From assembly GCF_900128885.1 (NCBI RefSeq), contig NZ_FQTU01000007.1, positions 62,001-126,000 of the forward strand: a stretch of 64,000 bases of DNA, written 5' to 3'. The notes under the pieces are model-generated. The model saw only the letters and a program-made list of their open reading frames with translations, did not search any database and was not told the origin of the DNA. This document shows, in pieces, positions 51,116 to 59,880 of the stretch. Each line of letters opens with the position of its first letter. The first letter of the stretch is position 1. This stretch comes from Alkalibacter saccharofermentans DSM 14828. Its GTDB lineage: Bacteria; Bacillota; Clostridia; Eubacteriales; Alkalibacteraceae. Both the position numbers and the translations under genes were made by a program.

Positions 51116-51915
51116 CTATCATCGAATTTGACAAAGTGTCGAAATCCTACGAAGAGGGAAAGCATGTAATAAAGGACATATCCTTAAAAATCGACGAAGG
51201 GGAATTTGTCACTCTGGTTGGGCCTTCAGGATGCGGGAAGACAACTCTTTTAAAAATGATTAACAAGATGATAATGTCTACATCGGGAAGGATAGTAATC
51301 AGGGACAAGGAGATATCCACCTGGAATACGACAGACCTTAGAAGATCCATAGGATATGTAATCCAGCAGGTTGGGCTTTTCCCCCATATGACCATCGCTG
51401 AAAACATAGGTTATGTTTTGAAGATAACGGGAGAAGACAAAGTCAAAAGAAGGTTAAAGGCACTTGAACTTATCAAGCTGGTGGGACTTGATGAAGGCTA
51501 CATAGACAAATACCCCAGGCAGCTATCGGGAGGCCAAAAGCAGCGCATCGGCGTAGCAAGAGCCCTTGCAGGAGACCCGGACATAATACTTATGGACGAG
51601 CCTTTTGGAGCAGTGGATGAGATAGCCAGAAAGAAGCTTCAAGACGAGTTTAAGCAGATTCACCAAAAGCTAGGCAAGACTATAGTGTTCGTAACCCACG
51701 ACATACACGAAGCCTTAAAGCTCGGCACCAGGATAGTTTTGATGAACAGCGGCAGGATAGAACAAAGCGGAACTGACAAGGATCTGGTCTACAGGCCTAG
51801 GACCCCTTTTGTGAAAGACTTTTTCGGTATCAAGGGGTACAAGGCTCTCCTTGATGAAAATGAGCTACAAAAGGAATACGAAGCGGCTATATTAAAAGCT
51901 GAAGGGACAAAATAA
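51112..51915 (+). CDS. Osmoprotectant ABC transporter ATP-binding protein (OpuCA-like)
   Basis: A 267-residue ATPase: Walker A GPSGCGKTT (about 36-44), signature LSGGQKQRIGVARALA, Walker B IILMDEPFGAVD, switch VTHDIHEA. The usual C-terminal CBS pair of OpuCA is absent, so it is the short form. It completes the transporter. Confidence 0.92.
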   Translation: MTIIEFDKVSKSYEEGKHVIKDISLKIDEGEFVTLVGPSGCGKTTLLKMINKMIMSTSGRIVIRDKEISTWNTTDLRRSIGYVIQQVGLFPHMTIAENIGYVLKITGEDKVKRRLKALELIKLVGLDEGYIDKYPRQLSGGQKQRIGVARALAGDPDIILMDEPFGAVDEIARKKLQDEFKQIHQKLGKTIVFVTHDIHEALKLGTRIVLMNSGRIEQSGTDKDLVYRPRTPFVKDFFGIKGYKALLDENELQKEYEAAILKAEGTK

Positions 51916-51916
51916 A

Positions 51917-52612
51917 ATGGAGCATACATGCAGTAATTGTGGACACAGCCTTTGTGCCAAAAGGGTACCCATATTTTCGAAGTTAAATGAGGATGAGATA
52001 AAAAAGGTAGTAACCCTTATCAGAAGAAAGCACTATCAAAAAGGTGAGAATCTCTTTTTCGAAGGAGGGGATTTTAAAGGGCTGGTAATCATAAACAAGG
52101 GAAAGGCAAAAGCCTATACAAATACGTCTGAAGGAAAGGAGCAGATACTCCACCTGTTTTTTCCGGGAGACTTCCTGGGAGAGAAGAGCCTTGTAATAAA
52201 CAAAAAAACAGAGTATAACGTCCAGGCCATTGAGCCTGTAGATACCTGCATGATTTCAAAGAAGGATTTTCAGGACCTGATAAAAAAACACCCAAACATC
52301 AATCAGAAGATAATGGAAGAGTTGGTTTATAGGATAGACAGGCTCGAGTCCATGATAGAAAACATTGGGGCAAAGGATATCGAAAAGCGAATAAACGCAG
52401 TGCTTTTGGAGTTTGCCCATAAGCATGGGACAAAAAACGAAGACGGCTCTTTTGAGCTTATGCTCCCATTAAGCAGAGAAGGAATAGCAAGCTACATCGG
52501 AACAACCCGGGAGACGGTCAGCAGAAAGCTAAACAGCCTCCAAAATGAAGGGGTGATTGTGATGACGGGTAATAAAAAGATAAAAATCTTAGATATTAAC
52601 AGGCTTAAATAA
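51917..52612 (+). CDS. Crp/Fnr family regulator with FNR-like Cys cluster
   Basis: A 231-residue regulator: Cys5, Cys8, Cys13 (CSNCGHSLC) and Cys111 form a spacing close to the [4Fe-4S] ligands of FNR. A cyclic-nucleotide-like beta-roll spans about 20-135, and the HTH holds EGIASYIGTTRETVSRKLNSLQ at about 190-211. It probably senses oxygen or NO through a cluster. It lies one base after the OpuC ATPase gene and just before the ScdA operon, whose promoter carries a suitably placed dyad. Confidence 0.88.
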   Translation: MEHTCSNCGHSLCAKRVPIFSKLNEDEIKKVVTLIRRKHYQKGENLFFEGGDFKGLVIINKGKAKAYTNTSEGKEQILHLFFPGDFLGEKSLVINKKTEYNVQAIEPVDTCMISKKDFQDLIKKHPNINQKIMEELVYRIDRLESMIENIGAKDIEKRINAVLLEFAHKHGTKNEDGSFELMLPLSREGIASYIGTTRETVSRKLNSLQNEGVIVMTGNKKIKILDINRLK

Positions 52613-52624
52613 ATATCCAAATCA

Positions 52625-52665
52625 TGACGGGCGTCACAGTTTTAAAATCTTATTTCGATTAGAAT
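52625..52665 (+). promoter_or_regulatory. FNR-type activated promoter of the Fe-S repair operon
   Basis: Dyad TGACG-GG-CGTCA (52625-52636) and -10 TAGAAT (52660-52665) without a good -35 box. The dyad centre lies about 41.5 bases before the predicted start near 52672, the class II activator position. The adjacent FNR-like protein is the likely binder. Confidence 0.6.
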
Positions 52666-52695
52666 TAGATCAAAAGAATCGAAAGGAAGATTATA

Positions 52696-53364
52696 ATGAA
52701 AACAAATTATAACATCACATCAAAAGACACCTTGGGGGATACTGTTGCAAGATTGCCCAGGGCTGGGGAGGTATTTAAGTCTTACAAAATAGATTTTTGC
52801 TGTGGAGGCCAAAGAAGCATAGAGGAAGCTGCAAAGGAAAAAGACGTTGATGCAGGCAAGCTGCTGGGCGTGTTAAATTCCCTACAGGACACTATAGATG
52901 CAAGGCAAGGGAAAAATTTCACCCAGATGAACAACGAAGAGCTGATAGACCACATAATAGACACGCACCATTCTTACTTAAACATTAATTTGCCAGAGAT
53001 AAGCATTATTTCGGCGGCAGTGCTAAGAGCCCACGGAGCATCACGCAAGGAACTATTTGAGGTGCATAAGCTGTTTCACGCTTTAAAGGCAGAACTTGAG
53101 CAGCATCTGATAAAGGAAGAAACAGTGCTATTTCCAAACATGCTTGATGAAAACAACGACTTGGACATTCAAAAGGAAATCGAAGATGAGCACGAGGGGG
53201 CAGGGGAGATACTTAGAAGGCTAAGGGAGCTTACCCAGGACTACACAGTTCCTGCAGACGGATGCCCGACTTACGAGAGGCTATACCACAAGCTTGAAGA
53301 GCTTGAGGGAGATGTATTCCAGCACGTGCATCTAGAAAACAATATTTTGTTTAAAAGATTTTAG
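52696..53364 (+). CDS. scdA: Iron-sulfur cluster repair di-iron protein (ScdA/RIC/YtfE family)
   Basis: A 222-residue protein. An N-terminal DUF542 helix pair carries the redox cysteines (GDTVARLPRAGEVFKSYKIDFCCGG in two runs, Cys34-Cys35). A hemerythrin-like HHE domain at about 75-220 holds HHSY, HKLFHAL and HLIKEE with LENNILFKRF at the end. It restores Fe-S clusters after NO or oxidative damage. First gene after the FNR-type promoter. Confidence 0.93.
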   Translation: MKTNYNITSKDTLGDTVARLPRAGEVFKSYKIDFCCGGQRSIEEAAKEKDVDAGKLLGVLNSLQDTIDARQGKNFTQMNNEELIDHIIDTHHSYLNINLPEISIISAAVLRAHGASRKELFEVHKLFHALKAELEQHLIKEETVLFPNMLDENNDLDIQKEIEDEHEGAGEILRRLRELTQDYTVPADGCPTYERLYHKLEELEGDVFQHVHLENNILFKRF

Positions 53365-53373
53365 GAGACAAAC

Positions 53374-53598
53374 ATGAAAAAGACAATAGATCTTAAGATG
53401 ACTGTAAATGAGATTGTCAAAGCCTATCCTGAAGTTGCAGAGATAATGAAGGAGCTGGGCTTTGAAAATATAACAGATCCAAAGATGATAGCTACTGTAG
53501 GCAGATTCATGACCATTGAAAAGGGAGCTGCAATGAAAAAGATCGATCTTGATAAAATCAAGGAGACCTTTAAAGAAAGAGGCTTCGAAATTAAATAA
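53374..53598 (+). CDS. DUF1858 domain protein
   Basis: A 74-residue protein of the DUF1858 family (MTVNEIVKAYPEVAEIMKELGF, in runs under twenty), related to the N-terminal domain of DUF542/ScdA-like proteins. It is often adjacent to DUF438 and hemerythrin genes. It lacks the usual cysteines, so it may be a protein-binding partner rather than a redox centre. Confidence 0.88.
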   Translation: MKKTIDLKMTVNEIVKAYPEVAEIMKELGFENITDPKMIATVGRFMTIEKGAAMKKIDLDKIKETFKERGFEIK

Positions 53599-53615
53599 TA
53601 CTGGAGGGAATGAAC

Positions 53616-54833
53616 ATGAGCGAGCACATCAATAATCGGGAGCAAAGACAAAAACTGCTGAAGCAACTAATTTTGGAGCTTCATGAGGGTAAGGATTTCG
53701 AAGAGGTAAAGCAAAAGTTTGAAGAAAATTTCAAAGACGTGTCAGCAACTGAGATTACCGAAATGGAAACCCAGCTTGTAAAGGACGGACTTCCTGTAGA
53801 GGAAATTCAAAAGCTTTGCGATGTACACGCTTCGGTTTTTAAGGGCACTATAGACCAGATCCATAAAGTCATCAATGAAGAAGACGTTCCGGGACATCCG
53901 GTGCATACCTTCAGGCTGGAAAACAAGGCCATCGAAAAGCTTTTGGAAGATCGAATAAAACCTCACCTTCAAGCCTTTGAAGAAACAGAAGACGAGGCAA
54001 TCGCTATGGATCTTATCGTCGACTTTAACGAGCTTTGGAAGATCGATGTTCATTATTCCAGGAAGGAAAATCTGATATTCCCTTACATGGAAAAATATGA
54101 TATCACAGCACCCCCCAAGGTAATGTGGGGAGTGGATGACGAAATCAGAAGGAACATCAGGGACACAAAAGCCCTTTTATACCACTTTGAATATGACCAC
54201 CCAACTCAGGAAATACTCAAAAAAGCAAAGGCTGCAATATCCGGCGTTGAAGAGATGATATTCAAAGAAGAAAACATTCTATTCCCAATGATTTTGGAAA
54301 AATTTAATGACAAGGAGTGGCAGAGCATCCTTGAAGAAAGCGATGAGTTCGGATACGTCTTTGTAAAGCCTATACATGAGTGGAAGCCAAAAGAGGAAGA
54401 GCCAAAGCCTGCAGAGTCAGTGTGGCTTCAAGGCCAGGTTCAGTTTGATGCAGGGTTTATGCTTCCTGAGGAAATAAACGCTATGCTAAACGTATTGCCG
54501 GTGGACATAACATTTGTGGATAAAAACGGCAAGGTCAAGTATTTCTCTCAAGGCAAGGAGAGGATATTCGCAAGACCGAAGACCATTATAGGCAGAGAGG
54601 TAAAGAACTGCCATCCGCCTTCAAGCGTGCACATAGTTGAAAAGATCGTGGAAGATTTGAAATCGGGGAAAAAAGACCATGAAGATTTTTGGATAAACTT
54701 CGGAGATAAATTCGTTCTGATAAAATACTTTGCAGTAAGGGACGCCGACGGCGAATTCCTTGGGGTGGTGGAGGTAAGCCAGGATGTCAAACCCATACAG
54801 GAGCTGCAAGGAGAAAAAAGATTGGCAGATTAA
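53616..54833 (+). CDS. DUF438 / hemerythrin / PAS protein
   Basis: A 405-residue protein: an N-terminal DUF438 region (about residues 1-90), a hemerythrin HHE domain (about 85-240; HPVHTFRLEN, HYSRKENLIFPYME, HFEYDHPTQE, FKEENILFPMIL) and a C-terminal PAS-type sensor (about 290-390; LPVDITFVDKNGKVKYFS, GREVKNCHPP). This plan suggests oxygen or NO sensing through the di-iron site. ATG 53616 is preferred for RBS spacing over 53610. Confidence 0.88.
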   Translation: MSEHINNREQRQKLLKQLILELHEGKDFEEVKQKFEENFKDVSATEITEMETQLVKDGLPVEEIQKLCDVHASVFKGTIDQIHKVINEEDVPGHPVHTFRLENKAIEKLLEDRIKPHLQAFEETEDEAIAMDLIVDFNELWKIDVHYSRKENLIFPYMEKYDITAPPKVMWGVDDEIRRNIRDTKALLYHFEYDHPTQEILKKAKAAISGVEEMIFKEENILFPMILEKFNDKEWQSILEESDEFGYVFVKPIHEWKPKEEEPKPAESVWLQGQVQFDAGFMLPEEINAMLNVLPVDITFVDKNGKVKYFSQGKERIFARPKTIIGREVKNCHPPSSVHIVEKIVEDLKSGKKDHEDFWINFGDKFVLIKYFAVRDADGEFLGVVEVSQDVKPIQELQGEKRLAD

Positions 54834-54837
54834 AACA

Positions 54838-54878
54838 AAAAGCGTCCATTTTAGTATCACTTTAAAATGGACGCTTTT
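54838..54878 (+). terminator. Terminator of the Fe-S repair operon
   Basis: AAAGCGTCCATTTTA pairs with TAAAATGGACGCTTT around a nine-base loop, bordered by A and T runs. Confidence 0.9.
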
Positions 54879-55159
54879 AAAAGTAGACAGTTGGAAAGCC
54901 AAAGCTTTTTACCACGAAGAACACAAAGGGACACTAAGTTGGTTCGCTTCGCTCACGTGGGATGCGCCCTTTTGTCTCGGGAAAAGCTCATTTCTCAATT
55001 GCCCCACAACCGCTAGGCACATCGTTAAACTATAGTGGAACGATGATCAAACAGTAGTTAAGCGATTGGAAAATCAAAAGCTTTTACGACTGTTAAACGA
55101 CCGTTTCCCGACTGCCCCGCAATCGTTTAACATGTATTTCCCGCCTCACCGACCAATAA
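54879..55159. repeat. Intergenic repeat patch 1
   Basis: No gene seen. It holds words that recur in the gaps to 62.5 kb: TTCGCTTCGCTCACG, AATCGTTTAAC, TTGCCCCACAAC and a CTAACGACTAA end near 55159-55170 that overlaps the end of the next gene. It looks like a mosaic of short non-coding modules. Confidence 0.5.
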
Positions 55160-55930
55160 CTAACGACTAAAAAGATACCCGGTCATTGACACCGACCCGA
55201 ACACGCAGTCCTTGTTAAAGACTTCCACCCCGTCATCTTCGTCCGATGCCCCAAGGACGTATAGTAACGGCAGGTAATGATCCGGCATCCAAAAAGCATT
55301 GTCAGCGGACTTTCCCGCTTTTTTATATTTTAATACCCCTTCATAATTTCTGTTTTCAATCTGCGCTTCAATGTAATCGTCAAATTCATATGCCCAGGGA
55401 TATCCGCTTTTTGCATCCATCCTTACTAGGTGGAGGTTGTGGACTATGTTGCCTGTTCCGAATATCAGTATCCCTTCCTCCCTTAATCTTTGAAGCTTCT
55501 TGCCTAACAGGTAATGATACGAAAAGGGTTTGTTCTTGTCGATGCTAAGCTGCACCACCGGTACGTCCCTTTCCGGATACATATGATGAAGCACTGACCA
55601 TGTGCCATGATCCAGCCCCCAGCTGTTATCCACCCCTACAAAATCTCCGAGCATATTTACAACATGCTTTGCAAGGGTAGGATCTCCCGGGGCATCGTAT
55701 ATGATGTTATATAGATCCTCGGGGAAGCCGTACATGTCGTAAACTGTTTTGGGGCTTTTAGTGTCAAATACGCTCGTATGGTCAGTGTACCAATGAGCAG
55801 ATACTGAGAGTATTCCTTTTGGCTTGTCGATCTTCTTTGCTATTCGCACCCACTCTTCAGTGTAAGAGTTTGTTTCAATCGCGTTCATAGGAGAACCGTG
55901 ACCTACAAACAGGGCAGGCGTTTTTTTCAA
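55160..55930 (-). CDS. LigB/DODA-type extradiol dioxygenase family protein
   Basis: A 256-residue protein of the 4,5-DOPA dioxygenase (YgiD) group, with metal ligands His in FVGHGSPMNA (about residues 9-18), SAHWYTD and GTGNIVHNLH. Ring-cleaving activity needs oxygen, so in an anaerobe the role may be different or the gene active only under traces of oxygen. TTG start at 55930 fits GAGGTGAT; a GTG at 55939 is possible. Divergent from the sigma-54 activator. Confidence 0.85.
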   Translation of the reverse strand: MKKTPALFVGHGSPMNAIETNSYTEEWVRIAKKIDKPKGILSVSAHWYTDHTSVFDTKSPKTVYDMYGFPEDLYNIIYDAPGDPTLAKHVVNMLGDFVGVDNSWGLDHGTWSVLHHMYPERDVPVVQLSIDKNKPFSYHYLLGKKLQRLREEGILIFGTGNIVHNLHLVRMDAKSGYPWAYEFDDYIEAQIENRNYEGVLKYKKAGKSADNAFWMPDHYLPLLYVLGASDEDDGVEVFNKDCVFGSVSMTGYLFSR

Positions 55931-56010
55931 AATTATCACCTCTTCAAATTATGTGCTGATTTTTTTATACCCTTTTTAACGGTTATAAACCTATTGGATT
56001 TTCCAACTTA

Positions 56011-56039
56011 TTGAATATTTGCGCCAAAAAACGTATAAT
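56011..56039 (+). promoter_or_regulatory. Sigma-A promoter of the sigma-54 activator gene
   Basis: TTGAAT (56011-56016), 17-base spacer, TATAAT (56034-56039). Start of transcription about 56046. Confidence 0.7.
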
Positions 56040-56104
56040 GTAGGAAAAGGCTTTGTGGAAGCTGTAATCGATAACAATCAAAATATAAAAACGGGGGCGT
56101 ATGA

Positions 56105-58027
56105 ATGGATGCCTTAAAGAAAAAACAGATTTGGAAAGACTACATGGAAAACAAAATCGCCGACAAATCCTTGAGACCTGAAATACTGATGTCTTGGAAA
56201 AGATGTGAAGACTTAAAGGTGGATGTCTATGACGGTGTCGGAAGCGTAGTATCAAAAGATGACCTTCAAAGACGCTTAAAGGAGAAAAAGGAGCTACTAG
56301 ATATCGCCAGGCCTGTCATGGAAGATATTTACGAGATGGTAAAGGACACAAGCTACAGCGTTGTCTTGACTGATGAAGATGGTGTCCTGATAGACATAAT
56401 AGTAAATAAAGACATTGCGAAGAACCACGAAAACATAAACTTTTACAAGGGCACCATGTGGGATGAAAAGAACGTAGGAACAAATGCCATAGGGACTTGC
56501 CTTGCAATGGATAAGCCCGTGCAGGTGGTGGGGGCTGACCATTTTTGCCTTAGCCATCACCGTTGGACCTGCTCTGCTGCACCTATCCACGATACCAAGG
56601 GCAGGATCATAGGATGTCTTGATCTCTCAGGCAGAGTGGAAGATGTCCATACCCATACATATGGCATCGTCGTGTCCTCTGCAAAGACCATCGAAAAGCA
56701 GATGGCGATTCTGGATTCCTACAGGCTTTTGGATACTGCCCTGGACTCCATGCTTGACGGCTTGATCATAATAGATACAGATCTTAAGATCATAAGGGTA
56801 AACAACAAGATACCTATAATATTTAAGATGGAGCAAGAGGATATTAATAAAATAGACATGAACAAGGTGTTAAAGGATGTAGAGATAGAAAAGAATATCT
56901 TTGTGGACAAGCACAAGCTTAGATATTCAGACATCACACTGTGCCTAGAGGGCAAAAAGATTGAGTGCACCCTAAATATTTCCCCAATCATCTCAAACAA
57001 CGACGTCATGGGAGCTATTCTTGTCATAAGGGAGGCCAAGCAGGTAAGAAGGGAGCTTAACAAGCTGGCAGGCTTTAAGGCCAATTATACCTTTGACAAC
57101 ATCATAACCAAAAACGACAAGACGATAGACCTTATAAATACGGCAAAGAGGATATCAAATACCGAATGCTCTGTATTGATAGAAGGAGAAAGCGGAACAG
57201 GCAAGGAGCTTTTTGCCCAGTCGATACACAATGAAAGCCACAGAAAAAACGGACCCTTCATAGCGATAAACTGTGCGGCAATACCCAAGGACCTCTTTGA
57301 AAGCGAGCTCTTCGGCTACGAAAACGGATCCTTTACAGGAGCACTTAAAGGGGGCAGGCCCGGAAAGTTTGAGCTTGCAAACGGCGGCACGCTGTTTCTT
57401 GACGAAATCGGAGAGATACCCCTGGAGGTTCAGCCGAAGCTGCTAAGGGTTTTAGATGAAAACAGGGTGGTAAGGATAGGTGGTACTTACGAGAGGGAGC
57501 TTGACGTAAGGATACTCGCTGCTACAAACAGAAATCTGCTGGATGAAGTTAATAAGACCTCATTTAGGCAGGATCTCTATTATAGGCTAAACGTAATCAA
57601 CTTGAGGCTTTTGCCTCTTAAAAGAAGAAAAGAGGACATCCTGGAGATTGCAAAATACTTCTTAAGAGATTTAAACATCGAAAACGGAGGCCTTTTAAAG
57701 AGGTTTACTCCGGCTTTTGAACGAAAGCTATTAGAGCACGAGTGGACAGGTAACGTAAGGGAGCTTAAGAACCTGGTGCAAAGGGCCTTTTATCTATCCC
57801 AGTCGGAGCTTATCGATGACGTGCAGTTTACAGGTAAGCAGGCAAGGCCAATAGGCAGCGTGATAAAGCAAGCTGAAAGCCTAAAGGATATAGAGAGAAA
57901 TACCATAGAGGAAGCCCTTATGATCAACAAGGGCAACGCAGTAAAGGCTGCCCAGTCTCTTAATATAAGCAAGGCGACCATATACCGCAAGATAAAAACC
58001 TATTCCATAGATCTACACAGGATGTAG
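56105..58027 (+). CDS. Sigma-54-dependent transcriptional activator, AcoR-like
   Basis: A 640-residue activator. A GAF-like sensor lies about residues 60-195, a PAS domain about 205-320, AAA+ about 335-560 (Walker A GESGTGKE at 361-368, Walker B GGTLFLDEIGE) and a Fis-type HTH at about 612-635. The sigma-54 contact loop reads GSFTGA (about 407-412) instead of the common GAFTGA, an accepted variant. The signal is unknown. The divergent dioxygenase gene is a candidate target. Confidence 0.92.
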   Translation: MDALKKKQIWKDYMENKIADKSLRPEILMSWKRCEDLKVDVYDGVGSVVSKDDLQRRLKEKKELLDIARPVMEDIYEMVKDTSYSVVLTDEDGVLIDIIVNKDIAKNHENINFYKGTMWDEKNVGTNAIGTCLAMDKPVQVVGADHFCLSHHRWTCSAAPIHDTKGRIIGCLDLSGRVEDVHTHTYGIVVSSAKTIEKQMAILDSYRLLDTALDSMLDGLIIIDTDLKIIRVNNKIPIIFKMEQEDINKIDMNKVLKDVEIEKNIFVDKHKLRYSDITLCLEGKKIECTLNISPIISNNDVMGAILVIREAKQVRRELNKLAGFKANYTFDNIITKNDKTIDLINTAKRISNTECSVLIEGESGTGKELFAQSIHNESHRKNGPFIAINCAAIPKDLFESELFGYENGSFTGALKGGRPGKFELANGGTLFLDEIGEIPLEVQPKLLRVLDENRVVRIGGTYERELDVRILAATNRNLLDEVNKTSFRQDLYYRLNVINLRLLPLKRRKEDILEIAKYFLRDLNIENGGLLKRFTPAFERKLLEHEWTGNVRELKNLVQRAFYLSQSELIDDVQFTGKQARPIGSVIKQAESLKDIERNTIEEALMINKGNAVKAAQSLNISKATIYRKIKTYSIDLHRM

Positions 58028-58074
58028 GGTCCGGTTTCCATGCACACTTACACCTTACCTCTAAATACCAGGGA

Positions 58075-58743
58075 GTGATAAAAATCATAAATAAAACCGA
58101 GATCATAAAAACCTTATACGAAAACGCGGACCCTGAAAACGCCGCTCCCATGAGTGCCTATATGAGAAACCAATTTGATTTTCTGGGCATTAAAAAACCT
58201 CAAAGGGCTCTTTTAAGCAAGCAGTTTCTAAAGGAAGCAAAGAAAGAAGAGCAAATAGACTGGGGATTTGTATATCACCTTTGGGATCTTCCTGAAAGGG
58301 AGTTTCAATACCTGGCAATGGAATACCTGGCAGCTGTGAAGAAGCTGTTGGTAGAAGATGACCTTTCGAACTTGCAAAAATTAATCGTTAATAAGCCTTG
58401 GTGGGACACGGTGGACCTTATCGCCGGGAATCTTGTGGGAGAAATAGGTTTGCGCTACAGAAAACAAACGGAAGAAGCTATGAAAAAATGGGGTAGGTCC
58501 CAAAATATATGGATTGCAAGAACGGCCATTTTATTTCAGCTTAAATACAAGGAGAATACGAATAAGGAGCTTCTTAAAGAAATAATTGAATATAACTTAG
58601 ATACCAAGGAATTTTTCATCGATAAAGCCATCGGGTGGGCACTAAGGGAGTATTCAAAGACAAATGCTGATTTTGTAAGAGAAGTCATAGAAACTCTAGA
58701 TCTAGCGCCTTTGGCTAAAAGAGAAGGGGGAAAATACGTATAA
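58075..58743 (+). CDS. DNA alkylation repair protein (AlkD-like)
   Basis: A 222-residue HEAT-like helical protein of the AlkD family, with the catalytic region NKPWWDTVDLIAG at about 106-118 and SQNIWIARTAILFQL after it. It removes alkylated bases by non-flipping glycosylase action. The start is uncertain: GTG 58075 immediately follows GGGA, and no ATG lies near. Confidence 0.88.
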   Translation: MIKIINKTEIIKTLYENADPENAAPMSAYMRNQFDFLGIKKPQRALLSKQFLKEAKKEEQIDWGFVYHLWDLPEREFQYLAMEYLAAVKKLLVEDDLSNLQKLIVNKPWWDTVDLIAGNLVGEIGLRYRKQTEEAMKKWGRSQNIWIARTAILFQLKYKENTNKELLKEIIEYNLDTKEFFIDKAIGWALREYSKTNADFVREVIETLDLAPLAKREGGKYV

Positions 58744-58829
58744 TTTTAAAGGCATAAAATTAATATAATTAAGCATGGGTTTATTTTTTCTTGTATTTCT
58801 ATTTTATTCATAAAGCAAAGACTAAGCTA

Positions 58830-58861
58830 AGCAGCTTGCCAAATACGGCAGGCTGTTTTTT
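58830..58861 (+). terminator. Terminator of the AlkD-like gene
   Basis: AGCAGCTTGCC/GGCAGGCTGTT, 11-bp stem with two G-T pairs, followed by TTTT. The rest of the 58744-59010 gap holds AC-rich CTAAC repeat words before the sigma factor. Confidence 0.8.
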
Positions 58862-58954
58862 AAATACATTTGATCCATATTTAACAAAATAAATCGGGTG
58901 AAGTACGATATGTGCAGACAAAATTGTAATCTGAAACATGCCCCAGAGGAATAC

Positions 58955-58992
58955 CCTAGTCTAACGACTAACAACTAACAACTAACACCTAA
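58955..58992 (+). repeat. CTAAC-type repeat patch
   Basis: Tandem-like CTAACGACTAACAACTAAC words just before the sigma factor ribosome site. The same words recur at about 55154, 59694, 60750, 61170 and 62425. Confidence 0.6.
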
Positions 58993-59010
58993 GTGAGGAA
59001 GGAGCCACCC

Positions 59011-59574
59011 ATGCAAAAACTTATCGAAGAAATCAAGCAAGGCACCAAAAGAGAAAAAAACCTGTCAATCATTATAGAGGACTTAAAGCCACTTATCTAT
59101 TCAATGATAAAAAAATACGGATACTGCGAAGATTCAATAGAGGATGCATACCAGGCATCTATAGAGATCCTGCTAATATCCGTAGATGATTACGACAAAG
59201 ATAAAAAATTGCCCTTTGTCCTATATTACAAAAACAGGCTTTTCTATTCCTACATGGACAAAATCAAGGCAAGAAAAAGGGCAGATATAATACCTGTAGA
59301 GGAAATATACGACGACCAGATGGTGGATCCAGAATCCAATGATGAGGGCTTTGCTCAAAATCTTATTTGGCAGGCGGACAGAGCCATGCTTAAAGGTGCA
59401 ATGGATAAGCTCTCTGACAGGCAGCAGTGGATTCTAAAAGAGCATTACTTTAAAGGCAAAAAGCTTGTGGATATTGCCAAGGAATACGGCATCCACTATC
59501 AAAGCATCGTAAAGCTCAAAAAAAGATCCTTGGACAAGCTAAAAGCCAACTATGCAAATCAGATGAAGCAATAA
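59011..59574 (+). CDS. Sigma-70 family RNA polymerase sigma factor, small alternative type
   Basis: A 187-residue sigma factor: region 2 lies about residues 20-90 (IKKYGYCEDSIEDAYQASIEIL, in runs), region 4 about 120-185 (LSDRQQWILKEHYFKGKKLVDIAKEYGIHYQSIVKLKKRSLDKL). No anti-sigma gene is adjacent. Related small sigma factors sit beside DUF1659/DUF2922 genes in Firmicutes. ATG 59011 fits AAGGAG; a GTG at 58993 is possible. Confidence 0.85.
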   Translation: MQKLIEEIKQGTKREKNLSIIIEDLKPLIYSMIKKYGYCEDSIEDAYQASIEILLISVDDYDKDKKLPFVLYYKNRLFYSYMDKIKARKRADIIPVEEIYDDQMVDPESNDEGFAQNLIWQADRAMLKGAMDKLSDRQQWILKEHYFKGKKLVDIAKEYGIHYQSIVKLKKRSLDKLKANYANQMKQ

Positions 59575-59880
59575 TTTAAGTCATAAGATTTAAGGAAAGG
59601 TGAAAGTTGGTCAGTTAGAAAGTTGGAAAAATCGTAGCCTTTGTAGGGTAGGGTCTCTGTACCCTGCCCCGACCCTAAAGGAATACCCAAGTCTAACGAC
59701 GAAAGACCAACAACTAATAATGTGCTCTACCATAGACCCAAAAAAATCCGGCTCACACAAAAAGCTGTCATTTCGAGCCTAGCGAGAAATCTCAGAAAAA
59801 TATGCAATTGGCATATCGTTAAACTTGGCGAAACGATGGCTAAGCAATAGTTGAATAATCGTTTAACTTTTCAACTTTAA
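59575..59880. repeat. Intergenic repeat patch 2
   Basis: No gene seen. It contains GTAGGGTAGGG (59643), an ATTTCGAG/GAGAAAT hairpin (59770-59790), AATCGTTTAAC and CTAACGAC words, all present in other gaps nearby. Confidence 0.6.
59770..59790. repeat. ATTTCGAG-type hairpin repeat, copy 1
   Basis: ATTTCGAGCC-TAGCGAGAAAT, inverted arms. A second copy is at 60686-60706 with a changed centre. Widespread in bacterial intergenic DNA. Confidence 0.65.

Noticed and set aside
56016..56032. Sigma-54 promoter for the dioxygenase on the minus strand (TGGCGC)
   Set aside because: The -12 GC dinucleotide is missing (TTCAA instead of TTGCA).
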